Shown piece by piece: positions 8,624 to 17,167 of a stretch of DNA of 64,000 bases; position 1 is the first letter of the stretch; the number at the start of each line of letters is the position of its first letter. The position numbers were made by a program, and so were the translations under genes. The notes under the pieces were generated by a model, which was not told where the DNA came from, did no database searches, and was given only the letters and a program-made list of their open reading frames with translations. This DNA comes from Pseudomonas sp. LBUM920 (GTDB lineage: Bacteria; Pseudomonadota; Gammaproteobacteria; Pseudomonadales; Pseudomonadaceae): assembly GCF_003852315.1 (NCBI RefSeq), contig NZ_CP027762.1, forward strand, positions 5,437,501-5,501,500. Direction: 5' to 3'.

Positions 8624-8837
8624 GAATATCGTCCCTGATGAGTGACAACGTATGAGGCTAATGCTCTGACGGGAACGCTTCAATCCCGAAGCCTCTGGTC
8701 AGAGTCGACCCATACTGTAGGAAATATCTCTACACAAAGACAAGAATGAAACATGCCGTACAGGGCTTGTCCAGTGCTTCCTGGACCGAGCCGACCATCA
8801 GCACGCAATGGCCATTTGCGCTGCCGAGCGCCCTGGC

Positions 8838-9923
8838 TCAGGCCACCTGCGCCGCAAATACTTCGCGAAACCGCTGCATCTCGTGCTGATTGCCCACCGT
8901 CACCCGTACCCATTGCGGCCAGTCTTTCCAGACCCGCCCGATCAACACATTGTGTGCTGCGAGCTTTTCGATGACCTGCTGGGCCGGTTGTTTCACGTCG
9001 ATCATGAAGCAGTTGCTGTGCGACGCGGTGCAGGCAAACCCCCGCGCCTTCAGCCACGCCACGGTCTCATCCCGCAACCGAGCGTTTAGCGCCTTGCGAT
9101 GGGGCAGCAGCTTGACGTCTTCCAGGCTCGCCCGGGCGCCGAGCAAGGTGGAGGCTGCTGGCACGTTGTCGCCGCCGAACACCGCCAGCCGTTCCAGCAG
9201 CGCCGGGTGGCCAATCGCCAAGCCCAGGCGCGCGCCGGCCATGCCGTAGAGTTTCGAGAAGGTGCGCAACACCAGCAAATCGTCATGGTCCTTGACCCAA
9301 CTCACACAGCTTGGGGCATCAGAGAAGTCGATGTACGCCTCGTCCACCACCAGCACGCTGCCTTTGGGCTTGTTCGCCAACGCCTGGCGGATCGCCTCGG
9401 TTGGCGTCAGGGTGCCGGTAGGGTTGTTGGGGTTGCACAGGTAGAGCATGCCCGCCTGCGGATCGGCGGCAAGCATGGCGGGCACGTCGTGCGCATGCTC
9501 GGCATTGAGGCTCACTTCGCGCACCGGCGCTTTCCATGAGTCGGCGGCCTGGCGCGGTACTTCGTAGGACGGCGTGGCCATCACCAGCCCGCGTGTCTGG
9601 CTGGTAAACGCCAGCACGGCGTAGCGCAGCGCTGCCATGGAGCCGGCAAACACGGCGACCTGTTCTTCGGCGATGCCCTGCTGCTGGGCAAAAAGCCCAG
9701 CCAAGGCATACATGTGGCCATAGGGATACAGCCCGGAGATGGCCACCCCACGCTGCATCGCCTCACGGGCAGCGGCTGAGGGGCCGTAGGGGCTTTCGTT
9801 GTAATTGAGCCGCACCTTGTCAGCGGGTGCCGGCGGCGGGCTGGCCACCGCCCAATCCAGGCGCCCCAGCACCGGCAGGGCCGCGCCAATGGCGAGAAGG
9901 GACCGACGACTTACGCTGACCAT
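8838..9923 (-). CDS. Tat-exported HisC-like aminotransferase, possibly PtaA
   Basis: 361 residues. The N terminus MVSVSRRSLLAIGAA followed by a hydrophobic stretch and AVAS is a twin-arginine signal, so the folded PLP protein should reach the periplasm. The rest is class I/II aminotransferase of histidinol-phosphate type: LNYNESPYGPS, CNPNNPTGT near 167, DEAYIDF near 196 and the Schiff-base lysine in RTFSKLYGMAGARLG near 222. Periplasmic transaminases are rare. A known one is PtaA of fluorescent pseudomonads, which converts the glutamate side chain of pyoverdine to alpha-ketoglutarate. Identity with PtaA is my inference; no siderophore gene is beside it. Confidence 0.87.
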   Translation of the reverse strand: MVSVSRRSLLAIGAALPVLGRLDWAVASPPPAPADKVRLNYNESPYGPSAAAREAMQRGVAISGLYPYGHMYALAGLFAQQQGIAEEQVAVFAGSMAALRYAVLAFTSQTRGLVMATPSYEVPRQAADSWKAPVREVSLNAEHAHDVPAMLAADPQAGMLYLCNPNNPTGTLTPTEAIRQALANKPKGSVLVVDEAYIDFSDAPSCVSWVKDHDDLLVLRTFSKLYGMAGARLGLAIGHPALLERLAVFGGDNVPAASTLLGARASLEDVKLLPHRKALNARLRDETVAWLKARGFACTASHSNCFMIDVKQPAQQVIEKLAAHNVLIGRVWKDWPQWVRVTVGNQHEMQRFREVFAAQVA

Positions 9924-9999
9924 GGACTACTCCTTGTAGGCGGGTGTTGGATTCGCACAACACGTACAGAGGAGTATGACGAGGCGGATATGGGCTGAT

Positions 10000-10698
10000 T
10001 TAGTTCAGCTGCAACTTCTGCTTGAGGCTGTGCATCACATCGGCCTTGTTCTGCAGGTAGTCATTCAGGCCGCGAGCCCGCAAGTTGCACGCATCACAGT
10101 TACCGCAACCGCTGCCGAGGACGCCGTTGTAGCAGGTCAGGGTCTGGTGCTGAACCAGGTCCAACTGGTTATGGTAATCCGCCAGGGCCCAGGTTTCGGC
10201 CTTGTTCAGCCACATCAGCGGCGTGTCCAGGCGCAGCGTGTACTCCATGCCCAGTTCAAGCGCCTTGTTCAGCGCTTTGACGAACTCATCGCGGCAATCG
10301 GGATAGCCTGAGAAGTCGGTTTCGCACACCCCGGTAATGACGGTTTGCGCCTTTACCTGATAGGCGTAGATCGACGCCAGGGTCAGAAACAGAATATTGC
10401 GCCCCGGCACAAAGGTGCTGGGCAGGCTGTCGCCTGAACTGTTCACGGTCGGCACCGGGATGTTGTCCCGAGTCAGGCTGCTGATGGCCAACTCGTTGAG
10501 CAGGGACACGTCCATGACTTTGTGAACGGTAGCGCCCAACTGCTTGGCAAGCTTCTGGGCGACCTCGATTTCTGCCACATGGCGCTGGCCATAGTCGAAG
10601 GTAATGCAGTGCACTTCGTCATACAGCGGCAGTGCCTGGATCAGACAGGTCGTAGAGTCCTGCCCGCCACTGAATACGATAACGGCTTTTTTACTCAT
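10000..10698 (-). CDS. queC: 7-cyano-7-deazaguanine synthase
   Basis: 232 residues starting MSKKAVIVFSGGQDST. The PP-loop SGGQDST near residue 10 binds ATP, and the C-terminal cysteine cluster CYNGVLGSGCGNCDAC near 190-208 binds zinc. QueC converts 7-carboxy-7-deazaguanine to preQ0 with ATP and ammonia, in the cytoplasm, on the route to queuosine in tRNA. Length is that of the family. The gene is separated from the cyo operon by an intrinsic terminator and 50 bases, so it probably has its own promoter around 10700-10750. Confidence 0.97.
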   Translation of the reverse strand: MSKKAVIVFSGGQDSTTCLIQALPLYDEVHCITFDYGQRHVAEIEVAQKLAKQLGATVHKVMDVSLLNELAISSLTRDNIPVPTVNSSGDSLPSTFVPGRNILFLTLASIYAYQVKAQTVITGVCETDFSGYPDCRDEFVKALNKALELGMEYTLRLDTPLMWLNKAETWALADYHNQLDLVQHQTLTCYNGVLGSGCGNCDACNLRARGLNDYLQNKADVMHSLKQKLQLN

Positions 10699-10750
10699 CG
10701 GTTTGCTTCCTGCATTTGTAGAATTCGGGAATAGTTTAAAGGCCACTCCA

Positions 10751-10789
10751 TAAAAAACCCCGCGCTTCTTGCGAAGGCGGGGTTTTTTA
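10751..10789 (-). terminator. intrinsic terminator after cyoE
   Basis: AAAAAACCCCGC at 10752-10763 pairs with GCGGGGTTTTTT at 10777-10788. It ends the minus-strand cyoABCDE transcript and keeps it apart from queC. Symmetric A and T runs would allow termination in both directions. Confidence 0.9.
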
Positions 10790-10801
10790 CTGCTCGATGA
10801 C

Positions 10802-11689
10802 TCAGTGTGCGTAGGTCAGCAACAGCTCTTTCGGTACCTGGAAATCCAGGGACATCATCACGCTGAGCGCGGTGATGGTGAAGATCGAGAACACGAACAG
10901 CTTGCGCGCCCAGACGGTGTCATCCACCGCCTTGTAGCCGGTCCAGGCCATGTACAACCAGTACATGCCCATGGCGGCAGCGACGGCGAGGTAGCTCATG
11001 CCGGCATAGCCACTGAAGGTCAACATCAAGGTCGCCACGAGGAAGGCCAGGATGTAGAGCAGGATGTGTTTCTTGGCCACCTGGATGCCACGCTTGACCG
11101 GCAGAACCGGGATCGAAGCCGCCAGGTAGTCATTGAAGCGGAAAATCGCGATGGCATAAGAGTGCGGCATCTGCCACAGGCTGAACATCACCAGCAGCAC
11201 CAGCGCGGCCATGTCGAAGCTATTGGTCACAGCCACATAACCAATCACCGGCGGCATCGCCCCCGACAGACTGCCCACCAGCGTGCCGTGAACCGACTTG
11301 CGCTTGAGGTACAGGCTGTAAAGGCCGACGTAGATGACAAAGCCGATCACGGCAAACAGCGCCGCCAACGGGTTGGCCACCTTGTACAACAACACGACGC
11401 CGGCAACACCCAGGACGGTCGCGAACAGCAGTGCCAGTTTCAGGGAGATAAGGCCCTGGACCAGCACGCGGTTCTTGGTGCGTTCCATCTTGATATCGAT
11501 GTCGCGGTCAATGCAGTTGTTGAATACACAACCGGAAGCTACCACCAGGGAGGTGCCGATCATTGCAGCCAGGAAGATGGCCAGATCGACATGTCCCTTG
11601 GAGGCCAGGAAGAAACCGCCTGCCACAGAAAGCACGTTACCGAAAATGATCCCCGGTTTGGTGATTTGGATAAAGTGCTTAAGCGACAT
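10802..11689 (-). CDS. cyoE: protoheme IX farnesyltransferase (heme O synthase)
   Basis: 295 residues with about nine membrane spans and the prenyltransferase acidic motif NNCIDRDIDIKM near residue 72, which binds the Mg-farnesyl diphosphate. It attaches a farnesyl group to protoheme to give heme O, the cofactor of the bo3 oxidase encoded just upstream. Second UbiA-type motif around YTDYLKR-like region is represented by FNDYLAAS near 200. It is the last gene of cyoABCDE, 11 bases after cyoD, and is followed by the terminator at 10751-10789. Confidence 0.97.
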   Translation of the reverse strand: MSLKHFIQITKPGIIFGNVLSVAGGFFLASKGHVDLAIFLAAMIGTSLVVASGCVFNNCIDRDIDIKMERTKNRVLVQGLISLKLALLFATVLGVAGVVLLYKVANPLAALFAVIGFVIYVGLYSLYLKRKSVHGTLVGSLSGAMPPVIGYVAVTNSFDMAALVLLVMFSLWQMPHSYAIAIFRFNDYLAASIPVLPVKRGIQVAKKHILLYILAFLVATLMLTFSGYAGMSYLAVAAAMGMYWLYMAWTGYKAVDDTVWARKLFVFSIFTITALSVMMSLDFQVPKELLLTYAH

Positions 11690-11700
11690 CGGGTCTTACC

Positions 11701-12042
11701 TCACTTCGCCATCATGAACGTGTGGATGCTGAACATGATCCATATCGACAGACCAACCAGCAGCAGGATCACAAGGCCTGCGAACACAAACGCAATCACG
11801 TTATCGCGCTGCTCTTTGGAACGATCCAGGTGCAGGAAGTACACCAGGTGAACCAGAACCTGAATCACCGCGAATGCCAGAACGATCATCAACGTGATGG
11901 ACTTCGGCAGGGTCGGGTACATCACCAGACCAAACGGGATGAGCGTCAGGATTACCGACAGGATGAAGCCGATGGCATACGACTTAACGCTGCCGTGGCT
12001 CGCATCATGGCTGTCATGGTCATGGGAGTGTGCATTAGCCAT
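11701..12042 (-). CDS. cyoD: cytochrome bo3 quinol oxidase subunit IV
   Basis: 113 residues, three membrane spans, with a short histidine- and aspartate-rich N terminus (HSHDHDSHDASHG). CyoD is the small accessory subunit that helps assemble the CuB site of the bo3 oxidase. Its start codon shares one base with the cyoC stop, as expected of a tightly coupled operon. Confidence 0.96.
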   Translation of the reverse strand: MANAHSHDHDSHDASHGSVKSYAIGFILSVILTLIPFGLVMYPTLPKSITLMIVLAFAVIQVLVHLVYFLHLDRSKEQRDNVIAFVFAGLVILLLVGLSIWIMFSIHTFMMAK

Positions 12043-12668
12043 TACAGAGTCCCCATCAGGTAAACAACGGTGAAGACGCAGATCCAGACCACGTCCAGGA
12101 AGTGCCAGAACAGGCTCAGGCAGCTCAGGCGAGTCTTGTTGGTGTTGGTCAGGCCGTGTTTATTGACCTGATACATCATCACCGCCATCCACAGCAGGCC
12201 GGCAGATACGTGCAGACCGTGGGTGCCTACCAGCGTGAAGAACGCGGACAGGAAGCCGGAACGGTGCGGGCCGTAGCCTTCGGAGATCAGCAGGTGGAAC
12301 TCGTTGACCTCCATACCGATAAAGCCCAGGCCGAACAGGAAGGTCAGTGCCAACCAGCTCAGCACGCCCTTCTTGCTGCCCTTGTAGAAGGCCAGCATGG
12401 CGAAGCCGTAGGTGATCGAACTGAACAACAGCAAGGCGGTTTCGCCGAGCACGTAAGGCAGTTCGAAGATGTCGTGGCCCGATGGGCCACCCGCTACGTT
12501 GTTTACCAGTACCGCGTACACCGCGAAGATCGACGCAAACAAGATGCAGTCGGTCATCAGGTAGAGCCAGAAACCGAATACGGTCATTGGCCCCGAGTCG
12601 TGGTGATGGTCATCGTGCCCATGGTCATCGACATGGGCGTGTCCAGCATTGGTCACTAAGTTCGACAT
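12042..12668 (-). CDS. cyoC: cytochrome bo3 quinol oxidase subunit III
   Basis: 208 residues with five hydrophobic spans, homologous to cytochrome oxidase subunit III. The N terminus is unusually histidine/aspartate-rich (HAHVDDHGHDDHHHD), similar in character to that of CyoD next to it. Conserved features include FWLYLMTDCILFASIF and GTHGLHVSAGLLWM. It stabilises the catalytic subunit I. It lies 3 bases after cyoB. Confidence 0.97.
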   Translation of the reverse strand: MSNLVTNAGHAHVDDHGHDDHHHDSGPMTVFGFWLYLMTDCILFASIFAVYAVLVNNVAGGPSGHDIFELPYVLGETALLLFSSITYGFAMLAFYKGSKKGVLSWLALTFLFGLGFIGMEVNEFHLLISEGYGPHRSGFLSAFFTLVGTHGLHVSAGLLWMAVMMYQVNKHGLTNTNKTRLSCLSLFWHFLDVVWICVFTVVYLMGTL

Positions 12669-12671
12669 GGT

Positions 12672-14690
12672 TTAAGCCTGTTCCAACGAGGTTTCTACAC
12701 GGTTGGCCGGGATTTTCTTCTCGGCTACCAGGCGAGCGTGTTGCTCGGCTTCGATGCGCTCGATCGTTTCGACCGGCACCATGTAGCCTTGATCATCACG
12801 GGCAGCGTGAATGATGAAGTAACCGATGGTGCCTACCAGGCCCACGATTGCCAGCCACCAGATGTGCCAGATCATCGCGAAACCGAACACGGTCAACAGC
12901 GCGCCCATCACCACGCCAGTGGCGGTGTTGTTCGGCATGTGGATCGGCTCGTAATGCTTGGGTTGCTGGTACGCAGTACCGTCTTCCTTCGCTTCGGTGA
13001 ACGCATCGATCGTGTTCGCAGTAGGAATCACAGCGAAGTTGTAGAACGGCGGTGGCGACGAAGTCGACCATTCCAGGGTGTGGCCATTCCATGGGTCGCC
13101 GGATTCGCAAGCGTTCTGCTTACGGTCACGGATACTCACGTACAGCTGGATCAGCTGGCAGGCGATACCGGCAGCGATCATCAACGCACCGAACATGGCA
13201 ACGTACAGGTACGGCACCCACTCAGGGTTGGTGGTAGCGTTCAGACGACGGGTCATGCCCATGAAGCCCAGTGCATAGAGCGGCATGAACGCGACGAAGA
13301 AGCCCGAGATCCAGAACCAGAATGCAGCCTTGCCCCAACCTTCGTGCAGCTTGAAGCCGAACGCTTTCGGGAAGTAGAAGCTGAAACCAGCGATGTAACC
13401 GAATACAGCACCACCGATGATCACGTTGTGGAAGTGAGCGATCACGAACAGGCTGTTGTGCAGTACGAAGTCAGCACCCGGGATGGCCAGCAGTACGCCG
13501 GTCATGCCGCCGATTGCGAAGGTCACCATGAAGCCCAGGGTCCACAGAACCTGGCTGGTGATACGCAGACGGCCGTGGTAGATGGTGAATAGCCAGTTGA
13601 ATAGCTTCACACCCGTCGGGATGGAAATCAGCATCGTCGCCAGGCCGAAGAAGGCGTTGACGCTGGCCCCCGAACCCATGGTGAAGAAGTGGTGCAGCCA
13701 CACCATGAAGCCCAGTACAGAGATCGCGCCCGATGCGTAAACCATCGAGTGGTGACCGAACAGGCGCTTGCCGGTAAAGGTCGAGATCACTTCAGAGAAG
13801 ATACCGAACGCTGGCAGGATCAGGATGTACACCTCAGGGTGACCCCATGCCCAGAACAGGTTCACGTACATCATCGGATTGCCACCAAGTTCATTGGTGA
13901 AAATGTGGAAATCCAGGTAACGGTCAAGCGACAGCAGCGCCATGGTAGCGGCCAGGATCGGGAACGAAGCCACGATCAGGACGTTGGCCCAGGTGCAGGT
14001 CCAGGTGAAGATAGGCATGTCCATCAGTTTCATGCCAGGGGCGCGCATTTTCAGGACGGTGGCCAGGAAGTTGACCCCCGTCAGTGTCGTCCCGAGTCCT
14101 GATAACTGTAGCGCCCAGATGTAGTAGTCCACACCCACGCCCGGACTGTACTGAATGCCCGACAGCGGTGGATACGCAACCCAACCGGTCTTGGCGAATT
14201 CGCCGACGCCCAGGGACAGGTTGATCAGCACCACGCCGGAAACCAGCAGCCAGAAGCTCAAGGAGTTCAGGAACGGATAGGCAACGTCACGCGCACCGAT
14301 CTGCAGCGGCAAGGCAAGGTTCATCAAGCCGGTGAAGAATGGCATCGCCATGAAGATGATCATGATCACACCGTGAGCGGTGAAGATCTGGTCATAGTGT
14401 TCAGGCGGCAGGTAGCCAGGCGAACCCTCGGTGGCCATGGCCAACTGGGTACGCATCATGATGGCGTCGGCAAAACCACGCAGCAGCATGACCATGGCAA
14501 CGATGACGTACATGACACCGATTTTTTTGTGGTCGACAGAGGTCAACCACTCGGTCCACAGGTAGGTCCACTTCTTGAAATACGTGATTGCAGCAAACAG
14601 TGCCAGACCACCCAGCGCGATCATGGCGATAGTCACCATCACGATCGGCTCGTGGAACGGGACCGCATCCCAACTTAATTTACCAAACAT
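12672..14690 (-). CDS. cyoB: cytochrome bo3 quinol oxidase subunit I
   Basis: 672 residues, about fifteen membrane spans, the catalytic heme-copper subunit. Heme and copper ligands are visible: TAHGVIMI near 105 (low-spin heme), WAWGHPEVYI near 285 (CuB histidine and cross-linked tyrosine), WLHHFF near 333 (CuB) and IAHFHNVIIGG near 420 (high-spin and low-spin hemes). It oxidises ubiquinol in the inner membrane, reduces oxygen to water and pumps protons. It starts 3 bases after the cyoA stop. Confidence 0.98.
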   Translation of the reverse strand: MFGKLSWDAVPFHEPIVMVTIAMIALGGLALFAAITYFKKWTYLWTEWLTSVDHKKIGVMYVIVAMVMLLRGFADAIMMRTQLAMATEGSPGYLPPEHYDQIFTAHGVIMIIFMAMPFFTGLMNLALPLQIGARDVAYPFLNSLSFWLLVSGVVLINLSLGVGEFAKTGWVAYPPLSGIQYSPGVGVDYYIWALQLSGLGTTLTGVNFLATVLKMRAPGMKLMDMPIFTWTCTWANVLIVASFPILAATMALLSLDRYLDFHIFTNELGGNPMMYVNLFWAWGHPEVYILILPAFGIFSEVISTFTGKRLFGHHSMVYASGAISVLGFMVWLHHFFTMGSGASVNAFFGLATMLISIPTGVKLFNWLFTIYHGRLRITSQVLWTLGFMVTFAIGGMTGVLLAIPGADFVLHNSLFVIAHFHNVIIGGAVFGYIAGFSFYFPKAFGFKLHEGWGKAAFWFWISGFFVAFMPLYALGFMGMTRRLNATTNPEWVPYLYVAMFGALMIAAGIACQLIQLYVSIRDRKQNACESGDPWNGHTLEWSTSSPPPFYNFAVIPTANTIDAFTEAKEDGTAYQQPKHYEPIHMPNNTATGVVMGALLTVFGFAMIWHIWWLAIVGLVGTIGYFIIHAARDDQGYMVPVETIERIEAEQHARLVAEKKIPANRVETSLEQA

Positions 14691-14693
14691 CGT

Positions 14694-15635
14694 TTACTCC
14701 TCTGCCCCAGCAGTTGAATGCGAGCCCGTGTCAGAACCTTCAACCGCGGCCACTTCTTTCTTCTCGTGCTTGACCGGCTTGCCTGGCTTCATACCTTCGT
14801 ACTTGTCGACGATTTTCTGAAACAGGTCCGGCGTGTACGCGGAGTACAGAGTGGCTGGGTTGTTCTGGCTTGGTTTGGCAAGAGCATCGTATTCAGCTTG
14901 ATCAAGCTGTTTAGGTGCGGCCTTGACTTTGGCTACCCAGGCGTCGAAATCTTCCTGGCTCGTCGAGATCGCTTTGAATTTCATGCCGGTGAAGCCAGCG
15001 CCGCTATAGTTGGCGGAGATGCCTTCCATTTCAGCTTTCTGGTTGGCGATCAGGTGCAGCTTGGTCTGCATGCCTGCCATCGCGTAGATCTGGCCGCCCA
15101 GAGCAGGGATGAAGAACGAGTTCATCACAGCATCGGAGGTGATCTTGAAGTTCAGCGGAGTGTGCTCCGGGAACTGGATTTCGTTAACAGTGGCGATACC
15201 CAGGTCCGGGTAGATGAACAGCCACTTCCAGTCCAGCGCGACGACTTCGATGTTGATCGGCTTGACGTCGGATTCCAGCGGACGGTACGGGTCCAGTGCG
15301 TGGGTGGACTTGTAGGTCACATAACCCAGGGCAATGATGATGAGGATCGGCACCAGCCACACTGCGATTTCGATCTTGGTGGAGTGCGACCACTTCGGCG
15401 CGTAGGTAGCGCTGGTGTTCGACGCGCGGTATTTCCAGGCGAAGGCGAAGGTCATGATGATCACGGGGACCACGACCAGCAGCATCAGCAGGGTGGCGGT
15501 GATGATCAGGTTTCGTTCATCCAGACCGACCTGTCCTTTTGGGTCGAGCAAGGTCCACTTGCAGCCTCCCAGCATTAACAACATGCCAAGCAGCGGCAAA
15601 AAGCCTAGTAATCGGGGGTACCTGTTTTTACTCAT
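14694..15635 (-). CDS. cyoA: cytochrome bo3 quinol oxidase subunit II (lipoprotein)
   Basis: 313 residues from the ATG preceded by AGAGGTCGTGAG. A lipobox MLGGC places the modified cysteine at residue 25, and two membrane spans follow before the periplasmic cupredoxin-like domain (residues 125-230). The CuA ligands of cytochrome c oxidases are absent, as expected for a quinol oxidase. The C-terminal tail is charged and repetitive (KHEKKEVAAVEGS). First gene of cyoABCDE. Confidence 0.97.
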   Translation of the reverse strand: MSKNRYPRLLGFLPLLGMLLMLGGCKWTLLDPKGQVGLDERNLIITATLLMLLVVVPVIIMTFAFAWKYRASNTSATYAPKWSHSTKIEIAVWLVPILIIIALGYVTYKSTHALDPYRPLESDVKPINIEVVALDWKWLFIYPDLGIATVNEIQFPEHTPLNFKITSDAVMNSFFIPALGGQIYAMAGMQTKLHLIANQKAEMEGISANYSGAGFTGMKFKAISTSQEDFDAWVAKVKAAPKQLDQAEYDALAKPSQNNPATLYSAYTPDLFQKIVDKYEGMKPGKPVKHEKKEVAAVEGSDTGSHSTAGAEE

Positions 15636-16374
15636 CTCACGACCTCTAAAGCAGCTTGCGCAATGCAGTTGGGTTTTGATCGCCAACACTTCACCCTGCC
15701 AAGGGTTGGCATTTCTCTTCGATTGAATAAGAGCCTGCCCGGCACGCCATACATGGACGTTGCACGGACCTGCGGTGAGTTCTTATTCGATTTCGTGGCT
15801 AAAGGCCTTGTTACAGACCAATTCCATTTGGTGCGGATAGTTGAAAGGCTGCCGGAACCTGGGGTCGCACAGAGCCATCCATCTGCCCCTCGACCGCTCC
15901 AATGCTCAAAGATTGAACAGCACCGGACATTCAGTGCGGGCGATTGTAGTTAGCTAGCGATGTATAAACCATGTCTTATAAAGAAATAATTTTTATCGAT
16001 TCCAGCAACAATCCTTCACCAATCTTGCAAAGGTTCGGGATCTTATCGTGTTCGATTCTCAACAAAAACCACAAAAATTGCCGTGTTATTGCGTGACAGC
16101 GCCCTTCCCTTACACCTTGTAAGGGCATGCAAAACGTATCCAAGTCCCCATAAAACAAGGCATTCGGACATCACTGAATGAGGCAACCGGTGCGACGTTC
16201 GCGGCACCGTTCAATCGATGAACTGACAGCACATCTTGGCCGTTTTATGCAAATTTATGGACCGGCGCGGCGCGTCAGAAACGTCCTGCGACCGCGTCCG
16301 TGTGACAACATGTCGCACGCTGCGCGCACCTCAAGTTGCCCTTCGTCACGTCCCTTTCACAAAACCCTACATAC
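15636..16374. promoter_or_regulatory. long non-coding region upstream of cyoA
   Basis: About 740 bases without a convincing gene. The part nearest cyoA must hold its promoter; the stretch 15950-16090 is markedly A/T-rich and is the likeliest place. An imperfect long-range inverted repeat, ATTGAATAAGA at 15722-15732 with TCTTATTCGAT at 15781-15791, could fold the leader RNA. A dyad TGTGACA-ACA-TGTCGCA lies near 16300-16316. I see no ANR box. Short open frames here have no ribosome site and no family likeness. Confidence 0.5.
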
Positions 16375-16415
16375 AAAAACGCCCCGTCCTTCCATTAAGC
16401 AAGAACAGGGCGTTT
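16375..16415 (-). terminator. intrinsic terminator after dsbB
   Basis: On the minus strand AAACGCCCTGTTCTT pairs with AAGGACGGGGCGTTT across a nine-base loop, with two mismatches, and is followed by five T residues. It lies 13 bases beyond the dsbB stop codon. Confidence 0.85.
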
Positions 16416-16427
16416 CAGTGGGCCGCT

Positions 16428-16934
16428 TCAGGCCGTGCGTTGACGATTCCGATAGATGCCCAGCGGAACCAGGATCACCGTCAGCACAAACGCTACCAGC
16501 GCCCACTGTGCCAGGGACAGGCCAAGGATCGGCGGGTACGGCGTGCTGCAGAAGCCATCGACCTGGAAGCCCAGGGGAAAGACTTTGGCCAGCGGCAAGT
16601 CATCGACAATCGGCTGCAGGACATCGATGCCACAGCTGACCGCAGGGAAAAACTGCGTGTACACATGATGGCCGGCCGCAGCCACGCCGCCCAAGGCGCT
16701 GAGGACCACCAACCCTTCAAAGAAGGTGACCGCGCCTTTGCGGCGCATGGCGGCACCGATGAACGCAAACACCGCGATCAACAGCAAGGCGTAGCGCTGC
16801 AGGATGCACAGCGGGCATGGCGCTTCGCCCAGTACCACCTGCATGTACAACGCACCGCCGATCAGCGCCAGGCAGATGATGCCCAGCAACACCAGAAAGC
16901 GCCGCTCCCTGCCTAAACGCAATTCGTCACTCAT
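16428..16934 (-). CDS. dsbB: disulfide bond formation protein B
   Basis: 168 residues with four membrane spans. The N-terminal periplasmic loop holds the CxxC pair PCPLCILQRYAL near residue 42, and the second loop holds the other cysteine pair in SCGIDVLQ near 90 and GFCSTPY near 115. DsbB reoxidises DsbA and passes electrons to ubiquinone. Pseudomonads carry two DsbB paralogues; I cannot tell which this is. It stands between the cyo upstream region and hmp, with its own terminator. Confidence 0.93.
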   Translation of the reverse strand: MSDELRLGRERRFLVLLGIICLALIGGALYMQVVLGEAPCPLCILQRYALLLIAVFAFIGAAMRRKGAVTFFEGLVVLSALGGVAAAGHHVYTQFFPAVSCGIDVLQPIVDDLPLAKVFPLGFQVDGFCSTPYPPILGLSLAQWALVAFVLTVILVPLGIYRNRQRTA

Positions 16935-17051
16935 CCCCGTTTCCCTTTGCCTGATTATGGTTGTGCCTGATGGCCGCAAGTTTACACACAGGGGATGGTT
17001 AAAACAGAAAGGGGTTAACGGCGGATTAATCGAGAGGAATGCAAAGCCAAT

Positions 17052-17140
17052 TGTGGGAGCGGGCTTGCTCGCGAAGGCGGTGGATCAGCCACTTATAAGT
17101 CGACTGACACTGAGCCTTCGCGAGCGAGCCCGCTCCCACA
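17052..17140. repeat. REP pair (GTGGGAGCGGGCTTGC type)
   Basis: Two inverted REP units, GTGGGAGCGGGCTTGC at the left and GCAAGC-variant GAGCCCGCTCCCAC at the right, separated by about 40 bases, forming a REPIN-like hairpin between dsbB and hmp. Confidence 0.85.
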
Positions 17141-17167
17141 GGTTGAACGGTGCTGTGCCTGGAAACC

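Noticed and set aside
8680..9057. 125-codon minus-strand frame between luxR and the aminotransferase
   Set aside because: Mostly overlaps the aminotransferase gene in another frame; no ribosome site; shadow.
16300..16316. CRP/Vfr site upstream of dsbB/cyo
   Set aside because: TGTGA and TCGCA half sites are separated by seven rather than six bases and the right half is imperfect.
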